Shown in pieces: positions 1 to 8,177 of a stretch of 64,000 bases of DNA. The notes under the pieces were generated by a model, which had not been told where the DNA came from, did not search any database, and was given only the letters and a program-made list of their open reading frames with translations. The translations under genes were made by a program, and so were the position numbers. Source of the DNA: an uncultured Oscillospiraceae bacterium (lineage in GTDB: Bacteria > Bacillota > Clostridia > Oscillospirales > Acutalibacteraceae); assembly GCA_900543555.1 (NCBI GenBank), contig UQRL01000003.1:14925-78924 (forward strand), in the 5' to 3' direction. Within the stretch, counting starts at the first letter, position 1. Each line of letters opens with the position of its first letter.

Positions 1-1
1 G

Positions 2-481
2 GCAGGTATTGGCAGGGCTGATTTAAACGACGTCATTGATTCATTCCTCAATAAGCTGCGAGAGGTCACAGGGCTTTCTGACAGCAGCATGTCCACAGTG
101 CCTCTTGCGGTGGTTATCAGCAAAATTGATTCCGCCGGGCTAGACCAGGACGTGGGCCGGCGGGCGGTGGAAAAACTGATGAAAGCCCAGCCCCAGGTGT
201 TTACCGATTTCTTTAACACACAGGACTATCTCTGCCGCAAATTCCTGCGGGAAAATGGCATGGAGAGCTTTTTGAACAATATTTCCCTGCAGTTCAAAAA
301 CAACCGCTTTTTTGCCTGCAGCGCCATTGGTCATAGCCGGGGAAAAGGCCCCTATCGGCCGGAGGGCGTGCTCCCGCCCATGGAGTGGCTGATTCAAAAC
401 GCGGACCCCAAGCTGGGCCAGTTGTGGGGCGAGCATGTGTTTCCCAAAAAGCCCATAAGCGCCGGCCCCGCCCAATATTGA
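2..481 (+). CDS. Zinc-ribbon/TRAFAC-like GTPase, C-terminal part (cut by window edge)
   Basis: The reading frame is open from base 2, so the gene begins upstream of the window and only about the last 159 residues are present. The sequence closely parallels the C-terminus of the membrane-anchored GTPase at 14046-15542: both contain the stretch FLNKLREVTGLSD, a PLAVVI[SG]K[IT]D segment that fits a G4 guanine-specificity motif (SKID here, GKTD there), and a shared YLCRKFLRENGM/EM-type helix followed by a SAIGH[ST]R loop. It is therefore a paralogue of that protein, and the P-loop and zinc ribbons presumably lie outside the window. It ends 24 bases before the GrpE-like gene and seems to belong to the same transcript. 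The internal ATG at 89 has no reason to be the true start. Calling it a GTPase rests on the paralogue. Confidence 0.85.
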   Translation, partial: AGIGRADLNDVIDSFLNKLREVTGLSDSSMSTVPLAVVISKIDSAGLDQDVGRRAVEKLMKAQPQVFTDFFNTQDYLCRKFLRENGMESFLNNISLQFKNNRFFACSAIGHSRGKGPYRPEGVLPPMEWLIQNADPKLGQLWGEHVFPKKPISAGPAQY

Positions 482-505
482 AAGGATAAGGAGGTCGTAA
501 GAGAG

Positions 506-1285
506 ATGAAAGAGTTTGACCTGTTCCAGGAACAACCCTCCCTGCCCCTGGAGGAGGCCGCGAAAAACGAAGTGCCCGATGGGGAGCCCCCTCTCCTGGC
601 GCAGGAAGACGCACCGGAAGAGGAGGCAGCTTCCCCAGAGGAAGAGTCCTGCCCAGAAGAAGCTGCCTTTGACCAAGGGCAGGGCGCGGAAGAGCCTCTC
701 TGCCCGCCGGAATGCCCAGCCGGCCCTTCCCTGCAGGAGGTGTTGGAACCGCAGAAGCAACTCCTTCAAAAGGTGGAGGAGCTGCAGGCTCTCTTCCAGT
801 CCCGGATCCTTCACACGGATCACGAGGAGAAGATTGTGGACCAAATGCACCACGAGTTGCAAAAGCACCGGGAAGGGCTCTATGCCCAGCTGGTGCGCCC
901 CATCCTGCTGGATGTCATCCAGGTGCGGGACAGCATCCGGCGCATGGCCGCTGTCTATTTGGAAAGGCCCGCGGGCCAGCAGGATATCCCCAACAAGATT
1001 TTTGCCGGGTATGCCCTGGATTTGCAGGATATTTTGGAGCGCAACGAAGTGGAGGTTTATGACACCGCCCCTGGGGAGCCCTTTGCCCCCCTGCGGCAGC
1101 GGGTGGTAAAGAAGGTTCCTACCGGAGAGGAGGAGCTCCATGGCAAAGTGGCGGCCTCCCTTTCTGATGGGTACAGTTACAACGGCCGAACCCTTTCCCC
1201 TGAGAAAGTGGCGGTTTACACCTATGAGAAACCTGTTCAGGAGACTGAGAAAAGCGAGAAAAGTGAGGGAATGAACAATGGCTAA
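506..1285 (+). CDS. GrpE-like nucleotide exchange factor for Hsp70
   Basis: 259 residues. The first ~75 are very acidic and Pro/Glu-rich. Residues ~78-115 form a heptad-like coiled coil, then come helices and a small beta-like C-terminal part with the stretches AAVYLERPAG and GEPFAPLRQRVVKKVPT. This order (acidic tail, long coiled coil, beta wing) is that of GrpE, which releases ADP from Hsp70. The gene lies directly before an Hsp70 gene and overlaps its start by 8 bases, which supports the pairing. A strong AAGGAGG site precedes the ATG. The sequence is divergent from housekeeping GrpE, so it is probably a dedicated exchange factor for the two Hsp70s that follow. The family call rests mainly on architecture and context. 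Confidence 0.72.
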   Translation: MKEFDLFQEQPSLPLEEAAKNEVPDGEPPLLAQEDAPEEEAASPEEESCPEEAAFDQGQGAEEPLCPPECPAGPSLQEVLEPQKQLLQKVEELQALFQSRILHTDHEEKIVDQMHHELQKHREGLYAQLVRPILLDVIQVRDSIRRMAAVYLERPAGQQDIPNKIFAGYALDLQDILERNEVEVYDTAPGEPFAPLRQRVVKKVPTGEEELHGKVAASLSDGYSYNGRTLSPEKVAVYTYEKPVQETEKSEKSEGMNNG

Positions 1286-2927
1286 ATATGTTTTTGGAAT
1301 TGATTTGGGAACCACCTATTCCTGCATTGCCTATGTGGATGAAACCGGCCGGGCCACGGTTATCAACAACCAAGAGGGCACCAACACTACCCCCTCGGTG
1401 GTGAATTTTGCAAGCCCTACCCAGGTGGTGGTGGGCCAAGTTGCCAAGGAGAACGCTGTCATCGACCCCCAGAACACGGTCTCTCTGGTCAAAACCCTGA
1501 TGGGAAAAAGCAATTTTGCCATCAGCTACAATGGGGAGGACGTCAGTCCTGAGGAGGCCTCCTCTTATATTCTCCGCAAGCTTGCGGAGGATGCCTCTAA
1601 GCTGATTGACGCCGAGGTGAAGGACGTGGTCATCACCTGCCCGGCCTACTTCGGCACGGCTGAACGAACCGCCACCAAAAACGCTGGCGAGATTGCCGGC
1701 TTGAATGTTATCGAGATCATCAGCGAGCCCACCGCCGCGGCCCTCTATTACGGCTGTGCCAAGGAGCAGGGCGAGAAGACCGTGCTGGTGTATGACCTGG
1801 GCGGCGGCACCTTCGATGTGACGGTTATGCACGTCAGTCCCGGCAAGATCGAAATGGTTTGCTCCGACGGCAACCACGAGCTGGGCGGCAAAAACTGGGA
1901 TGACGCCGTGATGCAGTACCTTGCCTCTGAGTTCTGCTCGGAAACAGGTTTTGACGGGGACTTTGACGAGTACGCCCAGCAGGACCTGCGGCTGAAGGCT
2001 GAAAAGGCCAAGCAGCAACTGAGCACCCGGGAGAAGGTGCCGGTGATGATGGACGCCGCCGGCCTGCGGGCCCGTGTGGAGATCACCCGGCAGACTTTTG
2101 ATGAAATTACGGAGGCCCTTCTCAATGAGTCCATTGAGAAAACCGATGCGGCCATTGCTTTGGCAGCCGAGAGGGGCTACACCATTGACGAGATTCTGCT
2201 GGTGGGAGGCTCTACCCGCATGCCCCAGGTGACCAAGATTTTGACGGAGAAATACGGCATGGAGCCCAAAATTTTGGAACCGGATGAGGCTGTGGCCAAG
2301 GGCGCCGCCATCTACGCTCTGGGAGCCTACGAGGTGAAGGTGGAGCAGTGGAAAGAGATGATTGAGTCCGGGCAAGCGGACATGACTGACACGAAAACCC
2401 GGGAGGAGGCCGAGAAATACAGTGAGCCTGCCGCTGTCACTACCAACGAAATTCCCGGCCTTCGGGGCCATCGGATGGACGAGGTGGTCACTGTGGTCAC
2501 TTCCAAGAGCTACGCCCTCCAGGTGGTTCGCAATGGCGAGGACAAGTGCTGTAACATGATTATCAAGGATGTACTGATGCCCGGCGGCGCTCTCAGCGTA
2601 ACCCGGCAGTTCGGCACGGTGGATGCCAACCAGGAGACTGCGGAACTGGTGGTGTTTGAGAACGATTTCCACGACGAGTATTTCGATGTGGACACCGATT
2701 TCATTTTGGGCAACGCCACCCTGGATCTGCCCGGCAACCTGCCTGCAGGCGCGCCAATTGAAGTGACCTTTACCTTGAATAAAGAGGGAATTTTGGAGGT
2801 GACGGGAAGGGATTTGACCACAAACCGTGAGATCCACGCCACCATGCAGGCAACCGCCGGCACCATTATGTCCTCGGAGGAGGTTGCCGCGGCTAAGGCC
2901 AAGTCAAAGGGCATTGCTGTGGAATAA
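1278..2927 (+). CDS. Hsp70/DnaK-like chaperone lacking the helical lid
   Basis: 549 residues. The ATPase domain (1 to ~375) shows the phosphate-1 loop GIDLGTTYS, the phosphate-2 loop YDLGGGTFDVT and the adenosine motif LLVGGSTRMPQV. A beta substrate-binding part with the usual PGNLPAGAP-like segment follows. The protein stops soon after EGILEVTGRDLTT, so most of the alpha-helical lid of DnaK (~640 residues) is missing. The ATPase core looks intact, so it should hydrolyse ATP, while substrate holding may be looser than in DnaK. It sits between the GrpE-like gene and a second Hsp70 carrying a vWA domain, suggesting a dedicated chaperone set. No heat-shock promoter or CIRCE operator is visible before it; it appears to be co-transcribed. 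Confidence 0.93.
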   Translation: MAKYVFGIDLGTTYSCIAYVDETGRATVINNQEGTNTTPSVVNFASPTQVVVGQVAKENAVIDPQNTVSLVKTLMGKSNFAISYNGEDVSPEEASSYILRKLAEDASKLIDAEVKDVVITCPAYFGTAERTATKNAGEIAGLNVIEIISEPTAAALYYGCAKEQGEKTVLVYDLGGGTFDVTVMHVSPGKIEMVCSDGNHELGGKNWDDAVMQYLASEFCSETGFDGDFDEYAQQDLRLKAEKAKQQLSTREKVPVMMDAAGLRARVEITRQTFDEITEALLNESIEKTDAAIALAAERGYTIDEILLVGGSTRMPQVTKILTEKYGMEPKILEPDEAVAKGAAIYALGAYEVKVEQWKEMIESGQADMTDTKTREEAEKYSEPAAVTTNEIPGLRGHRMDEVVTVVTSKSYALQVVRNGEDKCCNMIIKDVLMPGGALSVTRQFGTVDANQETAELVVFENDFHDEYFDVDTDFILGNATLDLPGNLPAGAPIEVTFTLNKEGILEVTGRDLTTNREIHATMQATAGTIMSSEEVAAAKAKSKGIAVE

Positions 2928-2943
2928 GCTTTCGGAAAGGACC

Positions 2944-2984
2944 GTTTGCCTGTCATAAGCGGAGAGCTTTTATGGCAGGCAAAC
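2944..2984 (+). promoter_or_regulatory. 15-bp hairpin before the Hsp70-vWA gene
   Basis: Bases 2944-2958 pair with 2970-2984 (one T-G wobble), leaving an 11-base loop that can add a GC pair. It lies between the two Hsp70 genes. There is no T-run after it, so it is not a classical terminator; the ribosome site GTAGGAG of the next gene starts 13 bases further on. It could be an RNA processing or stability element that sets the ratio of the two chaperones. This role is inference. Confidence 0.55.
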
Positions 2985-3011
2985 TTACTATGTATCGTAG
3001 GAGTGGCTGCT

Positions 3012-5114
3012 ATGGGGATTCGAGTGGGGATTGACTTAGGGACAACTTTCAGCGCGGTGGCCCGCATAGACCCGGGCACGGGGAAGCCGGTGGTCATTAA
3101 AAACAGCTTTGGCGCGGCGATCACCCCCTCTGTGCTGTGCTTCCGGCAAGATGGGAGCGTCCTGTTTGGCGAAGACGCAAAGAACATGCAGGCGGTGGGG
3201 GACCCCAACGCCGTGGCTTTCTTTAAGCGCAGCATGGGAAAGGACATGTTCTCGGTGGATATTCTGGGAAAGAGCTATGATGCCACGGATTTGTCCGCCA
3301 TCCTGCTGCGGGAGCTGAAGGAGGAGGCGCAGCGCCAGACGGGAGAGACGATCGAAGGGGCGGTCATCACCGTGCCCGCCTATTTCACCCACAAGGAGCG
3401 CTCCGCCACCATCGAGGCGGGAAGGCGGGCCGGCCTGGAGGTAATTGCCATTATTAACGAGCCAACGGCAGCTGCCTTTGCCTATGGGCTGACAGAGCGG
3501 GCGGAAGAGCAGACTGTGCTGATCTACGATCTGGGCGGCGGTACGTTTGATGTGACTTTGGCGCGCATCAACCGGAAGGAGATCCGCATTCTGGGCAGCG
3601 ACGGCAACCATGAACTGGGGGGCAAGGACTGGGATGACTGCATTGCCCGCTATCTGGCCGGCGAATTTTTAGAGAGCTATGGTGTGGATCTGACAGAGGA
3701 TCCGGAGATGGTGGCTTCGCTGCTGGTGACGGCGGAGAGCGTGAAAAAGCAGCTTACCTCCCGGGATCAGGTCAACGTCCCCATTGCGTACCAGGGAATC
3801 AGGGGAACTGTGGAGATCACCGAGGAGATTTTTGAATCTATCTCCCAATTCCTGTTGGGCACCACCAAGGACGTGACCCAGCGGTTGCTGGAGTCGGTGG
3901 AGATGACTTGGGCCCAGGTGGATGGTGTCATCCTGGTAGGCGGCTCCACCCGCATGCGCATGATCCGGGATTACGTCACCGAAATGTGCGGGAAACCCCC
4001 GCTTGGCGGCGTCAATGTGGACGAGGCTGTGGCATTGGGCGCGGCGATCCGGGCGAACATCACGGAAAAAGGCGAGGCAGTGCCTGCCCTGGGCGGGCTG
4101 TTTGGCCGGAGAAAGGGCGGCGGCCTGCTGGTCCAGGGCGCCAAGGCCGTGTTGGATGTGACAGCCCATTCCTTGGGCATGATCTCCATTAGCCCCGACG
4201 GGGAGGAGTATATCAACAGCGTCATCATTCGCAAAAACACCCAAATCCCCGCTGCCAACACCAAGCCCTTCTACCTGCGCACACGATCCAAAGGAAATGA
4301 GCTGGAGGTCTATGTGCTCCAGGGAGAGTTCCGCCGCCCCCTGGACAACACCATTCTCCACAAGTATGTCATCTCTAAAATCCAGCGCACAGACCCGCCC
4401 AACTCTGTCATCGAGGTGACCTACCAGTACACGGCGGACGGAGTGGTGCAGGTTTCTGCGCGGCAGAAGGAAACGGGAAAAACGCTTCCCGTCAAGGTGG
4501 AGCCCGTCCCGGAGGATATGAGCTGGACCGACCTCTCCCCCCGGGAGCACCAAGGCGGGGGAAAGGCGCCGGCGGTGGATGTGGTGTTGGCGATTGACCT
4601 CTCTGGCAGCATGTGCGGCGACCCCACCCGCAAGGCCATTGCGGCCATGCAGGATTTTGTGGATCAGATGGATGAGGACACCGCACGCATTGGGATTGTC
4701 GCCTTTGCCGACCAAGTGCGGGAGGTGCTTCCCCTGACCGGGGATTTCGGCAGGGTGAGGCAGGTTATTTCCGGCCTGGCGGAGGTGGATGTGGGCGTGT
4801 GCAACGAGGCGCAGCCCTTTACCGCCGCTTACGGCATGCTGCGGAAAAGGGAAAGCGACGTGCGGTATATTGTGGTGCTTACAGATGGCTGCTGGAGCAA
4901 CACTTCTTATGCGGTGGATGCTGCGGAAAGGTGCCATCGCTCCGAAATGGAAGTGATGGCGCTGGGCTTTGGAAGCGCGGATTATGATTTTCTAAAGAAG
5001 ATTGCCTCAACAGACGATTTTGCCGCGCTGACGGATCTTTCTCAGCTGGGCAGCACCTTCTCTAAGATCGCCCAAGCCATTGGAGAGGGCTCGGCCGGGC
5101 TCAGCGTGCTGTAA
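3012..5114 (+). CDS. Hsp70-vWA fusion protein
   Basis: 700 residues. Residues 1 to ~375 are an Hsp70 ATPase domain (GIDLGTTFS, YDLGGGTFDVT, ILVGGSTRMRM). A beta substrate-binding-like region runs to ~510. From ~519 to the end lies a von Willebrand A domain with the MIDAS motif DLSGS (in VVLAIDLSGSM) and a later LTDGCW loop; vWA domains bind partner proteins through a metal ion. The chosen start at 3012 has GTAGGAG eight bases upstream and begins MGIRVGIDLGTT; an upstream in-frame ATG at 2946 would sit inside the hairpin and add a non-homologous leader. Replacing the Hsp70 lid by a vWA domain is uncommon and suggests that ATP cycling controls docking of a partner, perhaps the GTPases or the scaffold encoded nearby. 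Confidence 0.9.
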   Translation: MGIRVGIDLGTTFSAVARIDPGTGKPVVIKNSFGAAITPSVLCFRQDGSVLFGEDAKNMQAVGDPNAVAFFKRSMGKDMFSVDILGKSYDATDLSAILLRELKEEAQRQTGETIEGAVITVPAYFTHKERSATIEAGRRAGLEVIAIINEPTAAAFAYGLTERAEEQTVLIYDLGGGTFDVTLARINRKEIRILGSDGNHELGGKDWDDCIARYLAGEFLESYGVDLTEDPEMVASLLVTAESVKKQLTSRDQVNVPIAYQGIRGTVEITEEIFESISQFLLGTTKDVTQRLLESVEMTWAQVDGVILVGGSTRMRMIRDYVTEMCGKPPLGGVNVDEAVALGAAIRANITEKGEAVPALGGLFGRRKGGGLLVQGAKAVLDVTAHSLGMISISPDGEEYINSVIIRKNTQIPAANTKPFYLRTRSKGNELEVYVLQGEFRRPLDNTILHKYVISKIQRTDPPNSVIEVTYQYTADGVVQVSARQKETGKTLPVKVEPVPEDMSWTDLSPREHQGGGKAPAVDVVLAIDLSGSMCGDPTRKAIAAMQDFVDQMDEDTARIGIVAFADQVREVLPLTGDFGRVRQVISGLAEVDVGVCNEAQPFTAAYGMLRKRESDVRYIVVLTDGCWSNTSYAVDAAERCHRSEMEVMALGFGSADYDFLKKIASTDDFAALTDLSQLGSTFSKIAQAIGEGSAGLSVL

Positions 5115-5151
5115 GGTTTTGCGATTTTCTCAAAGAACAGGAAGGGTTTCT

Positions 5152-8100
5152 ATGGCTGAAAACTGGTATATCGTTCTGGAGCTGAGCTTTGACCCTCCAG
5201 TGGAGGATGAACAGAAGATCGAGGAAAGGCTGATAGAGCGCTCTAAGTTCTGGTCGGCCCATTTCAACGATTTTAAAATAGGGGCCCAGTGCCGGGCCTG
5301 GAACCAGGCGATTTCCCAGATCCGCAAGGATATGATCGGCCCAGCCAATATCCGGAAGCAGTTGGCCGCCGAAGCCTGTGACATTGTGTATGGCCCGGTG
5401 GACAAGCTGCTTAAGACGATTGGGCGCAAGGGATATATTACCCCCACAGAAGTGGATAAGCTCTCAAAAAATAAAAAACTCTCTCCCGATGTGGTAAAGG
5501 GCCGAGCCGCCAAACTGGGGATCCGGCTGGAAGCGGCTGCGGCCGGCAAGGACTATCAGGCTGTTTATGACAAGTATTACAAGACAAAGCCGCAAAAGGC
5601 GGCGGTTTTTGATGGGCTGCGGCAGATGCTTGAGACCTTCCACGCAGGGGATTTGTACCAGTTCCTCTACATGGGCACCACGATCAAAGATGCCAACCGC
5701 CTCCCCTATGATAAGCTGAAGCAGCGTGCTATTGAGAAGAAAGGGGAGTTTAAAAAGCACGACAGCGTCAGCGGCACGGGCTCTAAGCTGTGTGGCCAGT
5801 GCGAGCTGACCTTTGCCGATGAAACCAGCAAGGAGACCTATGACAGATACTTGGAATATACCCAGCGCAAGGCGATTCTCGACCAGGCCAAAAGCGTAGC
5901 GGATATCTCCGGTGAGCTTGCCCAGGAGCAGTGCAGGGATTATGTGGGCCAGCTGACCCAAATCTTCCGGGACAGGGTTCAGGCGGAGGAACTGTTTGTG
6001 GCTTTCTGCAAGGTGGAAAAACTTGTTTTCTCCCTGACGGAGGCCAGTTCCGGAAAGAGCGGGAATATCAAGGTGTGCCGGTGCGGCTGCATCAACGATG
6101 TTTCCGATGGGAGGAAGGTTTGCAGCAGCTGCGGATTGGAGCTGGTGATCAAATGCCCCAAGTGCGGCGCCGAAAACGATGCCAGCATCAACGTGTGCAA
6201 ATGCGGGTTCCGCTTTGAAAATCTGGACAAGGCCATGGCCCTGTGCGAACAGGCTGAGTATGCCATGCGGACGCTGGATTTTCCCGTGGCAAGGGCCCAC
6301 CTCTCCGACGCTCACCGGTATTGGCCGGGCAACAGCCGCATTCAGGCCCTGCAAGGCCAGCTGGCAGAATATGAGAAGCGGGTGGGCGGCGAGGTGGCCA
6401 AGCTGCGCAGCGCCATGAAGGACCGCCGCTATTGGGAAGCCCAGCGGCAGTACGCCGCCCTTCAAAAGCTTTTCCCTGGATACCAGGACGCCGGGATGGA
6501 GGAGGAGATTGCCCAGGCCGTGGAAAAGGCCCAGCTCCTGCTTCAAAAGGCCAAAGCCGCCAAGCTGGAGCTGGATATCTTGGAGCTTTGCGCCCAGGCA
6601 TATGAGATGTGCGTGGATTTGCCCGGTGTGCGGGAACTGATGCCGCCGCCAGCCCCTGCCACAGGCTTTGCCGTGCGGACAGACCCACGGGCAAGGGTCA
6701 ATATCATTTCTTGGGTGGGCGGCAGCGACAGGTCTGTCAAATATACTGTTGTCCGCAGCGAAAGTGGCTGGGTGCAGCACCTGGCCGACGGCGAGGTGAT
6801 CTTCCGGGGCAGCGGGGATTCCTATTCGGACAAGGACATTCTGCCCGGCGTTTCCTACTATTACAACGTGTTTGCCGAACGTGCGGGGCTTTTTTCCCAG
6901 GGCGCTAAGGGGGACTTCCAGCCGGCTGTCAACCTGTTTGAGGTGAAGAATGTCACCGCGGCGGCTGCGGACGGCACACTGCAGCTCAATTGGGACCTTC
7001 TTCCGAAAGGGGCGACTGCCGAAATCAGCCAAATCTCCCCACCTGGCAAAGCATTTTTAGCCGCCTCTCAGGCAGGCGGCTACCTGGTGTCCGGCCTGCA
7101 AAACGGCACGGTCTATCAGTTCCATGTGCGGCTGGCTTATGGGGTAAATGGAAAGAAGTGCGTGACCCCCGGGGTGGTTGTTTCCGGGGTGCCGGACCGT
7201 CCGCCCCAGCCGGTGGATTCCCTCCGGGTGAAGCCCTCTCAGGACGGGAATTTTGAAGCCTACTGGTATCAGGAGGAAGGAATGGAGGTGCGCCTGTACT
7301 GTGCCGCTCAAAAGCCGTCCTATGAGCTGGGGGACGTGGTCTCCTTAGAAGCCCTGGAACGGGAAATGCAGCCTCTGCAGCTGCTTCCCCTTTCCCGCCC
7401 GTCCCAGCAGAAGCTGAAGGCCGGGGAGCGGGGCGCCTGTTTCCGCCACCAGGGCGGCGGGCTGCTGTATCTTGTGGCGGTAGTGCTCATGTCCGGTTCG
7501 GCGGTGTTCGGCTCCCTGGCCCGGGCAAGCCTGGGGGAGACGGTGACCGTACGGGAAGCGCGGCCCATCAATGGGAAGATCCATATTTTTATCGACCCTC
7601 CCAAAGATGCCAGTGGGTTTGTGGTGCTCTACCGGTTCGACCAATTTCCCACTGATATCAGCGATGTAAAGACAGTGCGCAAGTATATCCCCATAAAGCA
7701 GTATCAGCTCACCAGCTCCCTGGTGTTGGATACGATGGACGAAAGAAAGTACTACCTCTCTGTTTTCGCCGAATTTAAGCGGGATGGGGAAAAGGATTAC
7801 TCTTTTGGGGCCGATTACCTCTTTGACAACAGCCCCCGCACAAGCATTACCTATTCTATTGCCGTAAGCAGAAAAATCTTCGGAGGCAGCAGTGTGCAGC
7901 TGGAGTTTACCGCAGGGGGGCGGGAGTTTGACCTGCCGGACATCGACGTGATGTATGCTGTGGGGAACGCCCCCATGTTCAAGGCTTCCGCCCAGCTGTT
8001 CCATGCCATCCCCTCACAGCATGTCAACGACTCCCTGCGGGTTCAGGTCCCCTTTCCCAAGGGCCTTTCCCGGGACACCTATATTAAGGCGTTTTTTAGG

Positions 8101-8166
8101 GACGAGGCCGAAACAAACCGGGGGCAGCTTCAAATCAAGCTGGGCTCCAGCTATAAAATCAGTTAG
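5152..8166 (+). CDS. Large scaffold: J-like N-terminus, double zinc ribbon, TPR-like helices, FN3-like repeats
   Basis: 1,004 residues from the ATG at 5152 (GGAAGGG upstream; an earlier in-frame ATG lies inside the previous gene). Residues 1 to ~90 resemble a degenerate J domain: WYIVLEL, then helices rich in K/R and AW, but without the HPD tripeptide that stimulates Hsp70. Residues ~310-353 contain paired Cys motifs (CRCGC, CSSCG, CPKCG, CKCGF) typical of tandem zinc ribbons. Residues ~355-490 are helical and TPR-like (ALCEQAEYAM...AHLSDAHRYWPGN). About 500-1004 is predicted to be beta-rich with FN3-like strands (SYYYNVFAERAG, YQFHVRLAYG). The gene follows two Hsp70s and precedes a zinc-ribbon GTPase, fitting a co-chaperone or adaptor. 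Domain names past the zinc ribbons are by eye and less certain. Confidence 0.7.
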   Translation: MAENWYIVLELSFDPPVEDEQKIEERLIERSKFWSAHFNDFKIGAQCRAWNQAISQIRKDMIGPANIRKQLAAEACDIVYGPVDKLLKTIGRKGYITPTEVDKLSKNKKLSPDVVKGRAAKLGIRLEAAAAGKDYQAVYDKYYKTKPQKAAVFDGLRQMLETFHAGDLYQFLYMGTTIKDANRLPYDKLKQRAIEKKGEFKKHDSVSGTGSKLCGQCELTFADETSKETYDRYLEYTQRKAILDQAKSVADISGELAQEQCRDYVGQLTQIFRDRVQAEELFVAFCKVEKLVFSLTEASSGKSGNIKVCRCGCINDVSDGRKVCSSCGLELVIKCPKCGAENDASINVCKCGFRFENLDKAMALCEQAEYAMRTLDFPVARAHLSDAHRYWPGNSRIQALQGQLAEYEKRVGGEVAKLRSAMKDRRYWEAQRQYAALQKLFPGYQDAGMEEEIAQAVEKAQLLLQKAKAAKLELDILELCAQAYEMCVDLPGVRELMPPPAPATGFAVRTDPRARVNIISWVGGSDRSVKYTVVRSESGWVQHLADGEVIFRGSGDSYSDKDILPGVSYYYNVFAERAGLFSQGAKGDFQPAVNLFEVKNVTAAAADGTLQLNWDLLPKGATAEISQISPPGKAFLAASQAGGYLVSGLQNGTVYQFHVRLAYGVNGKKCVTPGVVVSGVPDRPPQPVDSLRVKPSQDGNFEAYWYQEEGMEVRLYCAAQKPSYELGDVVSLEALEREMQPLQLLPLSRPSQQKLKAGERGACFRHQGGGLLYLVAVVLMSGSAVFGSLARASLGETVTVREARPINGKIHIFIDPPKDASGFVVLYRFDQFPTDISDVKTVRKYIPIKQYQLTSSLVLDTMDERKYYLSVFAEFKRDGEKDYSFGADYLFDNSPRTSITYSIAVSRKIFGGSSVQLEFTAGGREFDLPDIDVMYAVGNAPMFKASAQLFHAIPSQHVNDSLRVQVPFPKGLSRDTYIKAFFRDEAETNRGQLQIKLGSSYKIS

Positions 8167-8177
8167 GAGGATCACCT

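Noticed and set aside
140..1315. 391-residue open frame on the minus strand
   Set aside because: It lies opposite the GTPase end and GrpE-like genes, has no ribosome site and low-complexity Leu/His-rich text; a by-product of GC-rich codons on the other strand.
1278..2927. Housekeeping dnaK
   Set aside because: The lid is missing, no dnaJ/hrcA neighbours or CIRCE operator, and context is the GTPase operon.
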